Notes: generated by a model not told the origin, from the letters alone. A stretch of 64,000 nt of DNA from Nereocystis luetkeana (GCA_031213475.1 JARUPZ010000008.1:10784708-10848707); one strand, 5' to 3'; positions 35,170-46,245 are shown, counted from the stretch's first letter. Numbers and translations: made by a program.

Positions 35170-35465
35170 ACCTCAAGTAAAAACAGAGGAAAAAACAAAA
35201 AAACAAGCACACGCACTCCACCACTGCGAACACCAGGGAAGCAAAAAGGAGACTATTAATAGCAGACAAAAACCAAAAAAAAAAGATGAAGCTAAGCAAA
35301 AAAAACAAACAAAAAAAACAGAAGCAGATAGCAAAACGCAAAAAAAAGGCAAAACGGACCATACTAACAAAGACACAAAGAGGTACAAACGGGAATGAAA
35401 GAAAAATGAAAAAAAAAGCAGGGAAAAAAAAGCGATAATCACGGGCGGGGGGGAAAGAAAATACG
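35170..35465 (+). other. A-rich stretch, no gene
   Basis: Repeated aaaaaacaaa-type runs give a lysine-rich frame on + and a Phe/Leu-rich frame on -. Base composition alone explains both. Confidence 0.6.
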
Positions 35466-36013
35466 AAAGGCAGGCACTAAAGCATACAGACACGCAAAGT
35501 TGCCCAGATGGCACCATGCTAGTTACTTGGGTCTCAAAGAAGGGAGTGCATCATGACGATGATGGCCATAACCAGGCTTCAGTCTGTTGGGCAGACCGCC
35601 TCCCCCCCCACATGGGAACGGACCATACTGTTTGAACTGATAACAGCATCAACTCTCCCTCCTGCGTACGCTGATCAAAGTGTACCCCGTGCATGCATGA
35701 CGCGACGGGGAGCGGAGAGGGGGGTGGTGTGCTTCGTGCGAGGCTGGATGGCACGATGTTTCTGACAGTACGAATCCACGTGCGTGCGTGCGGAATGTGG
35801 TGGAGGGCGGGCGGGCGGGCGGGGGGGGGGTCGAGGGTGGACGGGGCGAGTGTTCTGGCTTGCTGCCGCCCTAAGTTTCGACGTGAACCATATTATCTTC
35901 TTGCCGTACGGTCTCTTGCCATGGCGCTGTGTCAGACGATGGGCTGCTTGATCCGCTGCTTTTGTTTCTCGGCACCCGACTCTTACCGTGGAGCAGGGCC
36001 GGCGACACCTAAC

Positions 36014-36511
36014 CTACCAGGCAGTGGGTGCGAGGAGAAAAATTCTCACAGACCTCCTGGCCTCTGCGAAAATTGCCCATTCTTCTCTCGCCCCTGCCCC
36101 CCCTTCGGTCAGCCTTGGCAGGTGGCAGAGCCCGTAGTGGCAGTTGCTGCCGGTCCCCCGCCCTGCTCCACCCCCGGTGGAAGCCCCAACCCGGCCGCCG
36201 GCCGCGTAGTTTCTGCTGAAGCGTGCGACGGCCAGCGGCCGGGAGGTTCCCGCCCCTCCTCCCGCTGCTTCACGCCCGACTGAAGCAGCCGCCTGGTACT
36301 GCGGCGACTGTTGCCACAGCGTCAGCGGCGGCGGTGGCGACGGACGTGGCGGTGGCGGCAGTGCATGCGGCTGCTGCTGCTGCTGCTGCACGGCGACCGA
36401 CGGAGCTGTCCGGGAGGTTAGGAGGTGGGTGAACGAACAGTTGACCCGCCAGCACACGTCGCCACGATATGCAAAATCGCACACGCCCGGCGGATCCCCC
36501 CGCTCCAGCAT
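36014..36511 (-). CDS. Possible exon with degenerate CCCH zinc finger
   Basis: This - strand frame has 165 codons in a GC-rich segment. Near its start it reads VCDFAYRGDVCWRVNCSFTH. The total span from first Cys to His (19 residues) is that of a CCCH finger of form C-x7-C-x5-C-x3-H, but the second Cys is displaced by one, giving C-x8-C-x4-C-x3-H. A Gln run and a Pro/Gly/Ala-rich region follow, as is common in algal CCCH proteins. A stop lies nine codons upstream of the ATG, with a possible acceptor (ttcaag) between, so it may be an internal exon. CCCH proteins bind RNA; the function here is not shown. It could also be chance in GC-rich DNA. Confidence 0.25.
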   Translation of the reverse strand: MLERGDPPGVCDFAYRGDVCWRVNCSFTHLLTSRTAPSVAVQQQQQQPHALPPPPRPSPPPPLTLWQQSPQYQAAASVGREAAGGGAGTSRPLAVARFSRNYAAGGRVGASTGGGAGRGTGSNCHYGLCHLPRLTEGGAGAREEWAIFAEARRSVRIFLLAPTAW

Positions 36512-36519
36512 GCGAGCCT

Positions 36520-37880
36520 TGAAAGTGGACCCGCCTCATCCCCCGGCGACCTCCCGGCCTTGCGTGTGGCCAGGTCGCTGCCTGTACGTTCTGGGAGCTC
36601 CATTCCTCTTATCGGCTGCTGTTTTGGGCGCCTTGGCCGATGCCTCTGTCAGATTCTCCAAGGCCAGGCAGGCCAGCTACTTCCCCTTGCTCACCTCCCA
36701 CACCCAAGGGGGCAGCCTCACCTCTCACCACATTCAACGGGGCGTGCCCACCTCCCTCATAGAGGGAAGGCTGGTCGACCATGCCCAGAACGTCGACCAA
36801 TTGTCCGGGCACGCTACCTCCGAGATGTGCTACGAGCCCTCGTTATTGCCGCCGCTGCCGTCTAAGCCCAGCCAACTCAACTGACTACCTGGTAGACGTT
36901 TTTGGCTGTCGTCTGATCTCGCGTCATCTCACGATTTGGCCAGCTTCTTCGAATGACAAAACCCCTCCACAAACTCCACCTCCCCACGGGAAAACATACC
37001 AGGCATTCGACAAGAAGTATTTTGGACTTCGTTGTCTCCTCGTTCGTGTGGTTCAATTTCGGGATTTGTCCAACTCGACGTGACATGTATGTTCCTAAAA
37101 CAGAAGCAAGCCATATATATGGCATGCAAACGTTGAGCAGTGTCTTCTTCTACTGATTCACAGGGGAGATCCACCATTCCCGAGAGAGAGGGGCGGCTAT
37201 AACAGTCGCAGAGCGAGTTCCGACGGCCCCTAGCACAGAGTAGACCATCCGCGGCGCCTCACAAAGTACAAGGCCGTCGCAAACCCCGTTCTTCACCTCG
37301 GTTTGCCTCGCAAATAACATGATCACCGACTGTCGACAGGTAGGTCACGACTTCACTTGCTTGGAAGTTAAATCGCTGTATCTCCGTCGCTTCTGCCCGC
37401 GTGGGGGTTCGGGGCTGCGTCAGCCACCCAAGACGTCCCGAGAGCGGTAGCCTCTTCAGCGGAGCCGGCAGAAACAATCGGCCGCTAACCGCGGCGTCGG
37501 TCGCCTCGTTGGCTGCCCTCGGGTTTTTGGTTGACCCTTGTGCGTTATTCGTTTGTTTTTAGAAGTAAGATATTCCTCGATATAATATAACTTAAAGAAA
37601 GGGACACTTTTCTCGAAAGTAGATTCAAATCAACTCTACGTTCTTCTTGCTTTTCTTTTTTATTGTGACTGGCCCTATTGATTCACTTACATACTTTTTC
37701 AACATCACTTTCTTCACTTCCCAACTAACTACGTACGTAACTCGTAGGAAGTTTCGCCCCCAGCGGTCTTCTTCTGAACAGGGCGAGGTCACAGGTAGGT
37801 GCTGCCCCCCCCCCCCCGTACGTGCCTTCATTATTTGTCGCGCATCGTAATAATAGTGTTCAGCCCCACTGTTTGTCGAT
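36520..37880. other. Unassigned
   Basis: A + strand frame at 36429-36884 overlaps the CCCH candidate and has no recognisable domain. From 36900 to 37880 I see only short frames and one poly-C run (37806-37817). Confidence 0.4.
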
Positions 37881-37899
37881 TTGCATCCAACAAGTATTA

Positions 37900-38032
37900 A
37901 TAGCTAAAATTGAAGCTTTCGCGTTCCGCAAATCAGTTTTTTTTATGAAAGAATAAAATCCGAAGATGCACTCGGTGAGACTTGGACCGAGGAAGTTGAT
38001 TTTAGTAGGCACGCGAACCACCATAAATACTA
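37900..38032 (-). mobile_element. SINE type B, head-side fragment
   Basis: The - strand reads gtggttcgcgtgcctac-aaaatcaa-ttcctcggtccaagtctcaccgagtgcat, then a gctgatttgcgga-like stretch. This parallels 17996-18095. The poly-A end is absent. Confidence 0.65.
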
Positions 38033-38054
38033 CAGGAGACAATATTAATAGTAA

Positions 38055-38976
38055 GGGCCCATCTCACGGGGACATTTGATTGGTTCATGATTTCATTATT
38101 TGTTTTCCCTCAATTTTTTGTCTGCTTCTGATTGGCTTAAGGGCCCATCTTAACGGGGATTTTTATTTTTTTCAATTTGATTTTTTTTAATTCAATTTGC
38201 ATCTGATTGGCCGAAGACTGAACGACCAAGAAGGCAAATTAGAAAAATCGAATTGGAGTTAAAAGGGTTTTGGAACTTTTTCCGCGTGATTTTTCGAATT
38301 CCAATTTGATTTTTTGGGGGGTCCTCGGTCGTGACGTAGCATGTTCATTGTGGGTCAACACCTTCGGTGGAGTCTGGGGCGATTCTTGGCCACTTCGGTG
38401 ACCACGATCGAGGCGATAAAACGCGAACCTCAACGAGAGGTGACCGGAGCAATAGCCGCGCCCACGCCCACACACCATAGCACATCGTACCCCGGCGGTG
38501 GCGCCTCAAACGTAGTCATGGCGGCCGCAATCCCAATTTTGCGGCCAGCTCGATCGGCCAACAATCGCAAAAACCGAGCAAATGAGCAAAACAACGGAGG
38601 ATACGCTCGGGACCTCGATAGCTGCATCACCGTTGCTGTTCCGCACGTGGCGCTTGAGGGCTTCCTCCGCCCACCCAAGACACCCTGAAAGTGATATTAG
38701 CTTCCTATCCTGCGCGACCAAATCGAGAAAGAGGCTGGTGGCGGTGAGCACGTCGGAGCGCAAACCTTCGCTCTATTCTACGCTCGTCGCTGTTTGTCTG
38801 CTGGGCGTTGTGTGACGCGGCGCGTTCTTCCAGAAATATTTTTTCATTGACAACTAGTACGCTGTTTCACCCCGATAGATAGGACACAAACTCTATTTTT
38901 TTTCAAAATCAAATTAAAATTCATTGAAATTCAAATTTTACTCATAAATAGCGTTCCCCGTGAAGATGGGCCCTAA
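38055..38976. mobile_element. GGGCCCATCTTAACGGGG TIR element, copy 1 (Harbinger-like)
   Basis: The inner left terminus at 38141 (gggcccatcttaacgggga) is inverted relative to the right terminus (ttccccgtgaagatgggccc, ending near 38973). TAA flanks both, as in PIF/Harbinger insertions. A second, similar left terminus (gggcccatctcacggggac) sits at 38055, suggesting a nested or duplicated end. The interior (38320-38900) is over 80% alike to copy 2 by eye. Frames on both strands are partly conserved between copies but not recognised. Confidence 0.7.
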
Positions 38977-38988
38977 GATGGGCCTTAA

Positions 38989-39511
38989 GGCCACTTCTTA
39001 TGCAGTCGGATTTAAATTTTTGCAGTTAGTTGGAAATGGTGCTATCGGTACGTTTGGACGAGCTTTTGCCCCAGAAATGTGCGAAAGTGCTGTTTCTTGC
39101 CTCATAATGACTTGGACTTTTCTCCAAGAAGACCTATATAGAGCTGTTTTCCGCTTCTCCAGGTGGCCAGTTGCAGGAAATTACCTCCGATACTTTTCCG
39201 ATCCAACTGGGTCAAATACGATTGCAATCCCCGATTGGATCGGAAAAACAGTTTTTTTTTTCCGATCCGATCCCTGATCGTAATCGTATTCGACCCAGTT
39301 GAATCGGAAAATTACCGAAGTGATTTATTTCCTGAAACTGGGCGCATGGAGAAGCGGGAAACAGCGTTAGATAGGTCTTGGAGAAAAGTCCAAGTCATTC
39401 TGAGGCGAGAAACAGCAGTTTCGCACATTTTCGGGGCAAACGCTCGTCTTGCGAACGTGCTGATAACATCATTTCCAACTGACTCCAAATCCGACTGCAT
39501 AAGAAGTGGTC
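38989..39511. mobile_element. 523-bp foldback element flanked by TTAA
   Basis: The two arms of about 240 bp are inverted copies of each other. The left begins ggccacttcttatgcagtcg; the right end, reverse-complemented, begins gaccacttcttatgcagtcg. Both continue through gttggaaatg, cgtttgccc-like and gacttggacttttctccaag. TTAA stands outside each end (38985-38988 and 39512-39515), the piggyBac target-site hallmark. The centre carries a cggatcggaaaaa/ttttttccgatccg palindrome. It is inserted at the left edge of the second TIR copy. Confidence 0.85.
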
Positions 39512-39515
39512 TTAA

Positions 39516-40272
39516 GAGTGGACGACCAAGAAGGTAAATTTTATAATTTGAATATTTGAGTGAAAAGTATTTTGGAACTTTTTTCGTGTGATTTTGTATT
39601 AATTTCAATTTGGAATTTGGGAGTTCATCGGTCTCGACGTCGCATGTTCATGGTGGGCACCCTCGATGGAGTCTGACGCTATTCGTGGGCGCTTCGGTGA
39701 CCACGATCGAGGCGATAAGACGCGAACCTCAACAGGAAGTGACCGTAGCAATAGCCGCGCCCACGCCCACACACCATAGCATATCGTACCCCGGCGGTGG
39801 CGCCTCAAAAGTAATCATGGCGGCCGCAATCCATTTTCTTCGGTCTGCTCGATCGGCTAACAATCACGAACACCGAGCAAACGACCAAAAAACGGAGGAT
39901 ACGCTAGAGACCTTGATACCTGCATCACCGCGGCTGTTCCGCACGTGGTGCTTGAGGGCTTCCTCTACCCACCCACGACGCCCTGAGAGTGATAGCTTCC
40001 TTCCTGAGCGACCAAACCGAAAGCGGGCCGGGCGGTGGCGCGCACGCGGCAGCGCAAGCCTTCCCTCTCGTCTACGCGCGTCGTTGTTTGTCGGTTGGGC
40101 GCGGTGTGACGCGGTGCGTTTTTTTCCGAATTCGTTTGTGATTGACAACTCAACTATGTGCTGTTCCCCGATGATAGGACACAAACACGTTTTTTCAAAA
40201 TCAAATTCAAATTCTTTTATTTATATTAAATTGTTTATTCCATATTATTGCGTCCCCCGTTAAAATGGGCCT
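39516..40272. mobile_element. GGGCCCATCTTAACGGGG TIR element, copy 2
   Basis: It aligns with copy 1 from gacgaccaagaaggtaaat (39527) to the right terminus cccccgttaaaatgggcctt. Shared blocks include accacgatcgaggcgataa, gcccacgcccacacaccata, cgtaccccggcggtggcgcc and tcatggcggccgcaat. The left terminus is missing or cut by the foldback element. Confidence 0.75.
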
Positions 40273-40372
40273 TAACTAGGAACAAATATTGTTAGAAAAT
40301 ATGTGAAAATATATTATGTAGGGTTTTGTGTGTACCGTAGGCCCTATTCACTGGTCCCCGGCAATAATAAGA
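40268..40372. mobile_element. TACGGGGG palindromic MITE, copy 6 (degenerate)
   Basis: actaggaacaaatattgtta-gaaaatatgtgaaaatata and taccgtaggccctattcactggtcccc match the inner part and right arm. The left GGGGG terminus is missing. Confidence 0.55.
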
Positions 40373-40496
40373 CAATCTACAATGAATGGAGGCGTACTAT
40401 AATCCTGACAGAACATTTTTTTCAGAAGTTTGACATTCACATACATGGTGAATCGCTTGAGGTTGTCACCTTTTTTAAGAAGACTTGAAATATATG

Positions 40497-40876
40497 GATA
40501 GTGTGAGGGTCTCAGTCCGTTGGGCAAAAGGTAAAAGGTTACCCAATCGCCTACCCAATCTAAGCCTCATAACACTCTCCCCCCCTGGAACGGACCGGAT
40601 TTTAACGGGTCGACGCGCCACCACACGCGGTTCCAATTTCTGGGGATGGATCCGGAAGCATTTTTCAGGTTCTTGACATACATAAGGAAACCCACTTGAT
40701 CTTTGAAAAAGCGATTTCATGGTGGACGTGAGATTCGAACTCACGACCAACAACCCAATGGCATGTAGTGTTCTGCCGACGTCGCCATTTATTTGTGAGG
40801 GTCTTAGTCCGTTGGGCTAATTTAGTAAAGGAAAGGTAAAAAAAGGTAAATCAATCGCCTACACAATCTAAGCCTC
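40497..40876 (-). mobile_element. tRNA-like unit bounded by direct repeats, copy 1
   Basis: About 80-bp direct repeats (gtctcagtccgttgggc ... aatctaagcctcataa) lie at 40505-40575 and 40799-40880. Between them the - strand has a tRNA T-arm/B box (gtgagttcgaatctcac) followed by gtccacca. Together with the A-box-like TAGCCCAACGG in the bounding repeat it could be a pol III promoter. No complete cloverleaf folds by eye. It could be a tandem SINE or a very short LTR (TRIM-like) element. Confidence 0.6.
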
Positions 40877-41175
40877 ATAATAACAAGTATTAATAGCCAG
40901 AAATCTCGGTTTCAGACGGAGAGAACCATCATAGTTTCAGACGATTTTTTTGTTTTTGTCAGTTCGTCGGAGTAGTTCGTCTTTCCGACAAAATCTGGTG
41001 ATGATTTTGGAGGTCGACACAGACAGCTGTTTTATCATATATATATATTTTTGGAGGTTCCGCTACATCTGGGAGAAAGGATCTTTATTAGGTTGGTAGG
41101 CTGTTCAGGTATTTTGGTTCCTGCTGGAATCAAGTTACGGGCGAAGACCCAAACCAACCCAAGACTCTATAACAC

Positions 41176-41203
41176 CAAAACTAACCCTAACCCTTACCCC
41201 AAA
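41176..41203 (+). repeat. Short telomere-like CCCTAA pair
   Basis: actaaccctaacccttaccc contains two CCTAAC-type units. It is too short to be more than a hint. Confidence 0.3.
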
Positions 41204-41354
41204 CCGAAGCAGACGAGCCAAAACTGGCAATGAACGCGGGTGCGCCGTGTTTACATCGAACCATGAAATTTCTCAATAATTTGTGGACGATGACTCCGAA
41301 GTGCAGACGGCGCTAGGCAATTTCAAAGCCAAAAGCATCTTTAAAGGTCCCTTC

Positions 41355-41700
41355 TGTGAAGGTCTCAGTCCGTTGGGCTAAAGGTAAAAGGTTAACCAAT
41401 CGCCTGCCCAATCCAAGCCTCATAACACTCTCCCCCCCCCCCTGGAACGGACCGGATTTTGCGGGTCGACGCGCCACCACGCCCGGTTCCAATTTCTGGG
41501 GATCCAGAAGCATTTTTCAGATTCGTGACATACAGGAGGAAACTCGCTTTTCTCTAAAAAAAGCGATTTCATGGTGGACGTGAGATTCGGACTCACGACC
41601 AACGACCAATGTCCTGCCGACGACGCCGTTTGTGAAGGTCCTAGTCCGTTGGTCTAAAGGCAAAAAAAGCCAATCTAAGCCTCATAACACTTCTTCTCCC
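41355..41700 (-). mobile_element. tRNA-like unit bounded by direct repeats, copy 2
   Basis: Same arrangement as 40497-40876: bounding repeats at 41358-41430 and 41633-41690, and the shared interior ggaacggaccggatttt, gggtcgacgcgccaccac, ggttccaatttctgggga and agcgatttcatggtggacgt. The T-arm reads gtgagtccgaatctcac here. Confidence 0.6.
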
Positions 41701-41704
41701 AGAT

Positions 41705-42640
41705 TGCTAATCCTACTCATATTTTACACCGACCGGTTTTGAACGTATCGCGTTCAGGGGTAGGTAGATGAACTGGAATGAAGAGTGTTTTTTCATCTAC
41801 TATCACATGAAGCAAGACTTCGAAAACCCCACTTTTCCCGTCTCCTGCTGTGGAGATTCTGGCCCAAAACCTGCACGATGGATGCTACGATCCTAATTTC
41901 ATGAATCTCGTCAGTTAGGGAGCCTCGTACATCACCTAAAAAAAGCCGAATAAATAATTCCACGGTCCAAGGTAAATCCCCCCCGCCATTCTTCGAAACG
42001 AGGTTAGAATTAATTGCGAATTGCGACGATTTGGCTTGTGCCCCTCCACGTCAGTGTTGAGGATAGCCTCCGAAAACAGTGCCGATCAATTCTTGAAAAC
42101 GATTGCCCGGAAAAAGGCAATCTTGATATTTTCGGCTATCTTGGCGAAATGAGGCAATATCAATCTCGATCTCAATCATGATCTTCAGCGCGCCAATTTT
42201 TAAGCGATTTTTATGCTGTACACTCATGGTTCCTCTATTTTACGACATTTATGCTGCTCTATGCTCAATATCAGGTGTGCATCAGTCCTCGATTCAGCAA
42301 CAATGTATACTTCTACAAAAGGAGTGTACGAGTCGCAGTATGCATCCTCATCAGTTCACGGAAACGTGTACATCAGGGTGTAGCCTTTCATCTGAAGAAA
42401 AAAGTAGAGACTTCAAAGTGTGTTCACAAGGTATCAGTATTTCAATATGCACCCCGCAGGAGCTGAAAGACGCAAGGCTCACACGTACCAAGACACCACC
42501 ACAGCTTCTTGCATATTATCTAGTCGGTGTACATTGACCACTATTCATTACCGGCATTCATTTGTTGTTGGCACCCCATGCGGCTTTTTTAAGGCATACT
42601 ACTCCCCACATCCCTAGACAGACGTAAAATAAAACACAAC
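41705..42640. other. Unassigned
   Basis: No recognised gene. 41860-42010 loosely resembles the inner part of the GTTCTACGATAGAGG elements (gggagcctcgtacatcacc, gaataaataattcca, ggtccaagg). Confidence 0.35.
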
Positions 42641-42647
42641 GAGCGAG

Positions 42648-42880
42648 ATCGATTGTTGAGAGCGCCTTGCAGCGTGGGTAGGCACAATTCGATGCGAGTC
42701 GACGAGGGAAGAAAAGGCTGGAATTTTTCTCGCGATAAAAACGAAGGCACGTACCGTAGCGGGAAGGGGGTAGAAGGGCCTGCTATGTGACCCCAGATCT
42801 GAGTTACGAATTGGAAGGAGAGAGAGAAGAAGATGTGCGAAGATAATTAATGGGATGAGAAAAAAAAAAAAAAAAAAAAA
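42648..42880 (+). mobile_element. SINE type A, headless copy
   Basis: It runs from attgttgagagcgccttgca through gcgagtcgacgagggaag, gaaggcacgtacc, cagatctgagttacgaatt and agaagatgtgcgaag to a poly-A tail (42861-42880). The tRNA-like head is replaced by unrelated sequence. Confidence 0.85.
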
Positions 42881-43521
42881 CAGCAAGGAGGCACTTAAAC
42901 ATACATATATATATATGCGTGAAACATATGCATCATGGTACCTGGGCACAGCTGGTGTGTGTGGGTGTAGAGTGCGGGAGTGTGTTTTATGAGGGTTTCC
43001 GGTGATTGATGTCGTCAGGCGTTAGTAGGGTGGAATCCAAAATATTGACGTTGGAAGATTGAATCAACCGATCTTCGATTCTCAAAATAGATTGATAGAT
43101 CGGCCCACAAAACTGCCAATCCAATCTCGAGATTTTCTAAAAGATAGCAACCTTTTCCAACCAAAAAAATCCCAATCCCCAACACTACTCCACTCCTCCG
43201 CGGTCCTTCAGTTGCAAGCGGCCTGAATACTATCCAATGAAGTTAGTTCATTTTTTGGTTGTGTTTAGTTCGATACCAGGTATTATTTTAGTGATTACTT
43301 ACCGGGTTAGTATATAGGTTAGAGAGCCCCGTCATCCGTCATCCCTAAATGTTGTGACGGAAATTTGCTAACCTACCTCTATCTATCATGGTAGATTGCG
43401 TCTCAAATGTATTCTGTGGTGTGTTGTTCGTGATGACAGCAACCAGTGCTTGTATCCTTCGTGATTTAGGACCGAAGAATTAGCACGACACTGGTTCTGT
43501 TGTTGTTGTGCTGGACACCGG

Positions 43522-43862
43522 CACGACAGATTGTTTCTCTTAGATTTTGCTTTCATTTTTCTTCTTTTTCTTTTTCGACTTGTCTACCTTGTTTTTGTTT
43601 TCTCTTTGATTGTTTCTTTTCGTTTCACTATTTCATAGATTGCGTATGTCGTGCCTGTCGTATCTAGTATGATGACATGGCTTTGCATTGCCCACTGCAG
43701 TTCACACTGCACACGTGGCAACGTAGTATCTCTGTGGCGTAGCTTTGTGACCACAGAACTTGTATCTCTTCTAGGATGGAAGAATCGGCACGGACACTGG
43801 TTGTGCTGGATGTCGACGGGTAGAAAGAACGGTTTTATGTGAAGAACACACACACACACACC
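43522..43862 (+). repeat. Dispersed repeat C, copy 2
   Basis: About 340 bp. It begins gcacgacagattgtttctct, then a T-rich zone, tgtcgtgcctgtcgtatcta, gcaacgtagtatctctgtgg, ggatggaagaatcggcac, ggacactggttgtgctggat and tgtcgacgggtagaaag, and ends in CA repeats. Several copies begin or end with the same blocks, so this may be full length. Confidence 0.75.
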
Positions 43863-44189
43863 GACGGGCAGAAAGGAGAAACGTAGGTGAAAGCACCCAT
43901 ACATACGTACGTAGAATACGATACGATACGGCGATACGACATACGGTACAGGAAACTATTATGCAAGGGGTCGCACTGCACGCCCATGGCCTTAGGCAAC
44001 TCTATTAATTTGGCGCGAAGCCCCAAAAACGATGGAGCAAAGCGACCTGGGATTTTTGTTTCCCGACGATGTATACCAGGTACGGCTTTAATATGTAGGC
44101 GACAAAAGGTATGACCATCCCGCATGTCGCCTGACAGACAATGGGCGTGTCGCCTGATACACGTAGGTCTTTGTTTGGAGAGCTTCTTT

Positions 44190-44345
44190 GTCGATATATT
44201 AATACTTGCCATATTTTCTTGGTGCTAGATTTCAATCTTCCAGATCTTCCTGACGTTTCCGTCCCGATATGCAATTTAGCGTATATATTTTGCGCTCCTC
44301 CTGAAGAATTTCACAAATTGCGACAGAGCCCCTCCGTTTCTTCAT
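44190..44345. repeat. Degenerate fragment of the TCATTCTTATCGGAGAGC MITE
   Basis: gaagaatttcacaaattgcg followed by acagagcccctccg aligns with the middle of the copy at 48925-49165. The termini are not present. Confidence 0.4.
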
Positions 44346-44744
44346 AGAGAAAAAAAAAACATAACAAAGCATACTTTTTCCTACTCATACTGATTATCAC
44401 TGTTTGTGAGGTGTGGGTTTGTATCGACCAGAAAAAAGTGTCACGGTGAATATGATGATTTTTTTCCAAACGAAACTACCAACAGACTGAATATTGTTCT
44501 GCAATTCCGAACTGTCATGGGACTCCAAAACAACTTGAATATAGTATACCGAAAGGTCAGCAATATATCGCTTTTAATTAACTCCTGATACGTCGCGAAT
44601 TGACTGTCTTTTAGTGTGCCCAGACGTATAAATACATGATATGTTCTGAACAAATTCATGAACCGGAATGTTCTTCCGTTTGGTGCTGACAGGGAAAACA
44701 GAGATAGATAGGTGCGATTTTAACCGTATTTTGGTGTAATGTGT

Positions 44745-45086
44745 TTTTTTTTTGTTTCGCTCATCCCATTCATTATCTCCGCACATCTTCTTCTCTCTCT
44801 CCTTCCAACTCGTAACTCAGATCCGGGGTCACATAGCAGGCTCTTCTACCCCCTTCCCGCTACGGTACGTGCCTTCATTTTTATCGCGAGAAGATTTCAG
44901 CTTTTTCTTCCCTCGTCGACTCGCATCGAATTGTGTCTACCCACGCTGCAAGGCGCTCTCAAAACTTTAATCCTTTTGAATTTTATTTTTGCAGATAAGG
45001 TCAAAGTCCGACCCACCTGGGGCTCGAACCCAGGACTCAAACAAGTAGAATTCGAGGTTAACCACTTGAACCACCGGGGCGACCGG
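44745..45086 (-). mobile_element. SINE type A with tRNA-like head
   Basis: On the - strand the head reads gtcgccccggtggttcaagt, ggttaacctcgaattctact, then a B box in cctgggttcgagcc (near 45022-45035). The standard type A body and a poly-A tail (44745-44757 as T) follow. The T-stem cctgg/ccagg is intact. Confidence 0.9.
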
Positions 45087-45089
45087 CTG

Positions 45090-45995
45090 GAAACGTAATG
45101 CACCCCGTGCTAGAGCGCATCGATTGATATGAAGTATCGAGGCTACGGAAACCAAGTCCGTGGTATGCCGCACTCGTATAAACATAAATCACTCCAATCG
45201 AGCACATGAGTAAAGAGTACCACCTCGTCATAAAAAAGTATTTTTTGATATACATGATACAATGGGAAACACCACACGACGATGGGAAACAAGACGGACC
45301 TACAGGAGGCTTTAAAAAAATGGACAAGGCGTTCTTCGCCCGCACGGGGAAAACAAAAGAAGAAGCGGGGAGTGCACCAAGACCATAGCGGAGCGCCGCG
45401 ACTATCGTTCGTTGGAGCGATGACATGACGGTGCAGCCCGTGCACGCGACGAGGCTGTGGCCAAATAAATGTGCTGCTGAGACCGAAGCTCGCCAGTCGG
45501 CCGAGAGTCTATTCTAGCCGAGGGGCGAAAATTGTCAATGGAAACCGAGGAGCGGCTGCGACTTGACAAGGCAGCAACATTGTCCGAGGAGCGTTAACCG
45601 CTGCCGCACGCGGAGGTAGATACGCGTGCAGCACTAGCGGCAATGGCAGCCTGGGAGGGGCGGAGGCGGGCAGAGGTGGCGAGGGTGGCAAGGCTGCTGG
45701 AGTTGATTGATCGCCACCTTCCATCTCCTTCTCCCGCTGCTGCGCTGTCTGTTGCTGCTTCTCATTCTACCTTTTAATATCCCGTACGAACGTTTCCCCT
45801 TGTTTTCTAATTCTATGTCTCCTGCGCAGTACTTCAGGCTTTAGAGAAAGATGATGACGGCTGCTGTCAATTTGCTTTGTTGTCTGTGTTATTAGTCGAA
45901 AAAAATGAAATTCATCACTGCGCACAACGGTTAGTACACACCGATATTGCCGTTACCGGCTATAAATGGGACCTCACGCGCACGGCTAACTACTT
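45090..45995. other. Unassigned, possible remnant of a coding region
   Basis: 45206-45388 (+) and the stretch 45540-45775 (+) read as short Lys/Glu- and Ala/Arg/Glu-rich pieces in different frames (for example ALAAMAAWEGRRRAEVARVA). They could be a broken coiled-coil ORF. I do not recognise it. Confidence 0.2.
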
Positions 45996-45999
45996 GTGT

Positions 46000-46245
46000 T
46001 TTGGTTTTATTGTCTTTTTGCTCTCGTTTTTCCGGTCTTGCATGTGTTGTGGTGTTCTTGTACCCGGTACGCAGACATTTCACTTGCTTGACACTTGATT
46101 TAGCGATTTTGATTTATTTTGGTCTTCCTTTGTCTCACAGTATGTGACCACATAATCAGCATACTCTCTCTAGGATAGGGAATCAGGACGGACACTGGGT
46201 GTACTGATGAAGCTGGGCATTAGAAAGGACGATTTAATGTGAAGA
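46000..46245 (+). repeat. Dispersed repeat C, copy 3 (degenerate)
   Basis: tgtgaccacataatcagcat, aggacggacactgggtgtac, gaaaggacgatttaatgtga keep the order of the family. The middle has diverged. Confidence 0.55.

Noticed and set aside
35693..36283. 196-residue + strand frame
   Set aside because: GC-rich composition keeps it open; no domain, and it overlaps the - strand candidate.
36429..36884. 151-residue + strand frame
   Set aside because: No recognisable domain; overlaps the CCCH candidate on the other strand.
40713..40770. tRNA gene with CCA end on the - strand
   Set aside because: The T-arm is good but no matching 5' acceptor strand or full cloverleaf is visible, and the unit is repeated at 41570.
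41176..41203. Interstitial telomere
   Set aside because: Only two CCCTAA-like units; chance is sufficient.
44995..45086. tRNA gene on the - strand
   Set aside because: It has A and B boxes, but the same head recurs at 52772 and 53756, always followed by the SINE body and poly-A, and the acceptor stem does not pair.
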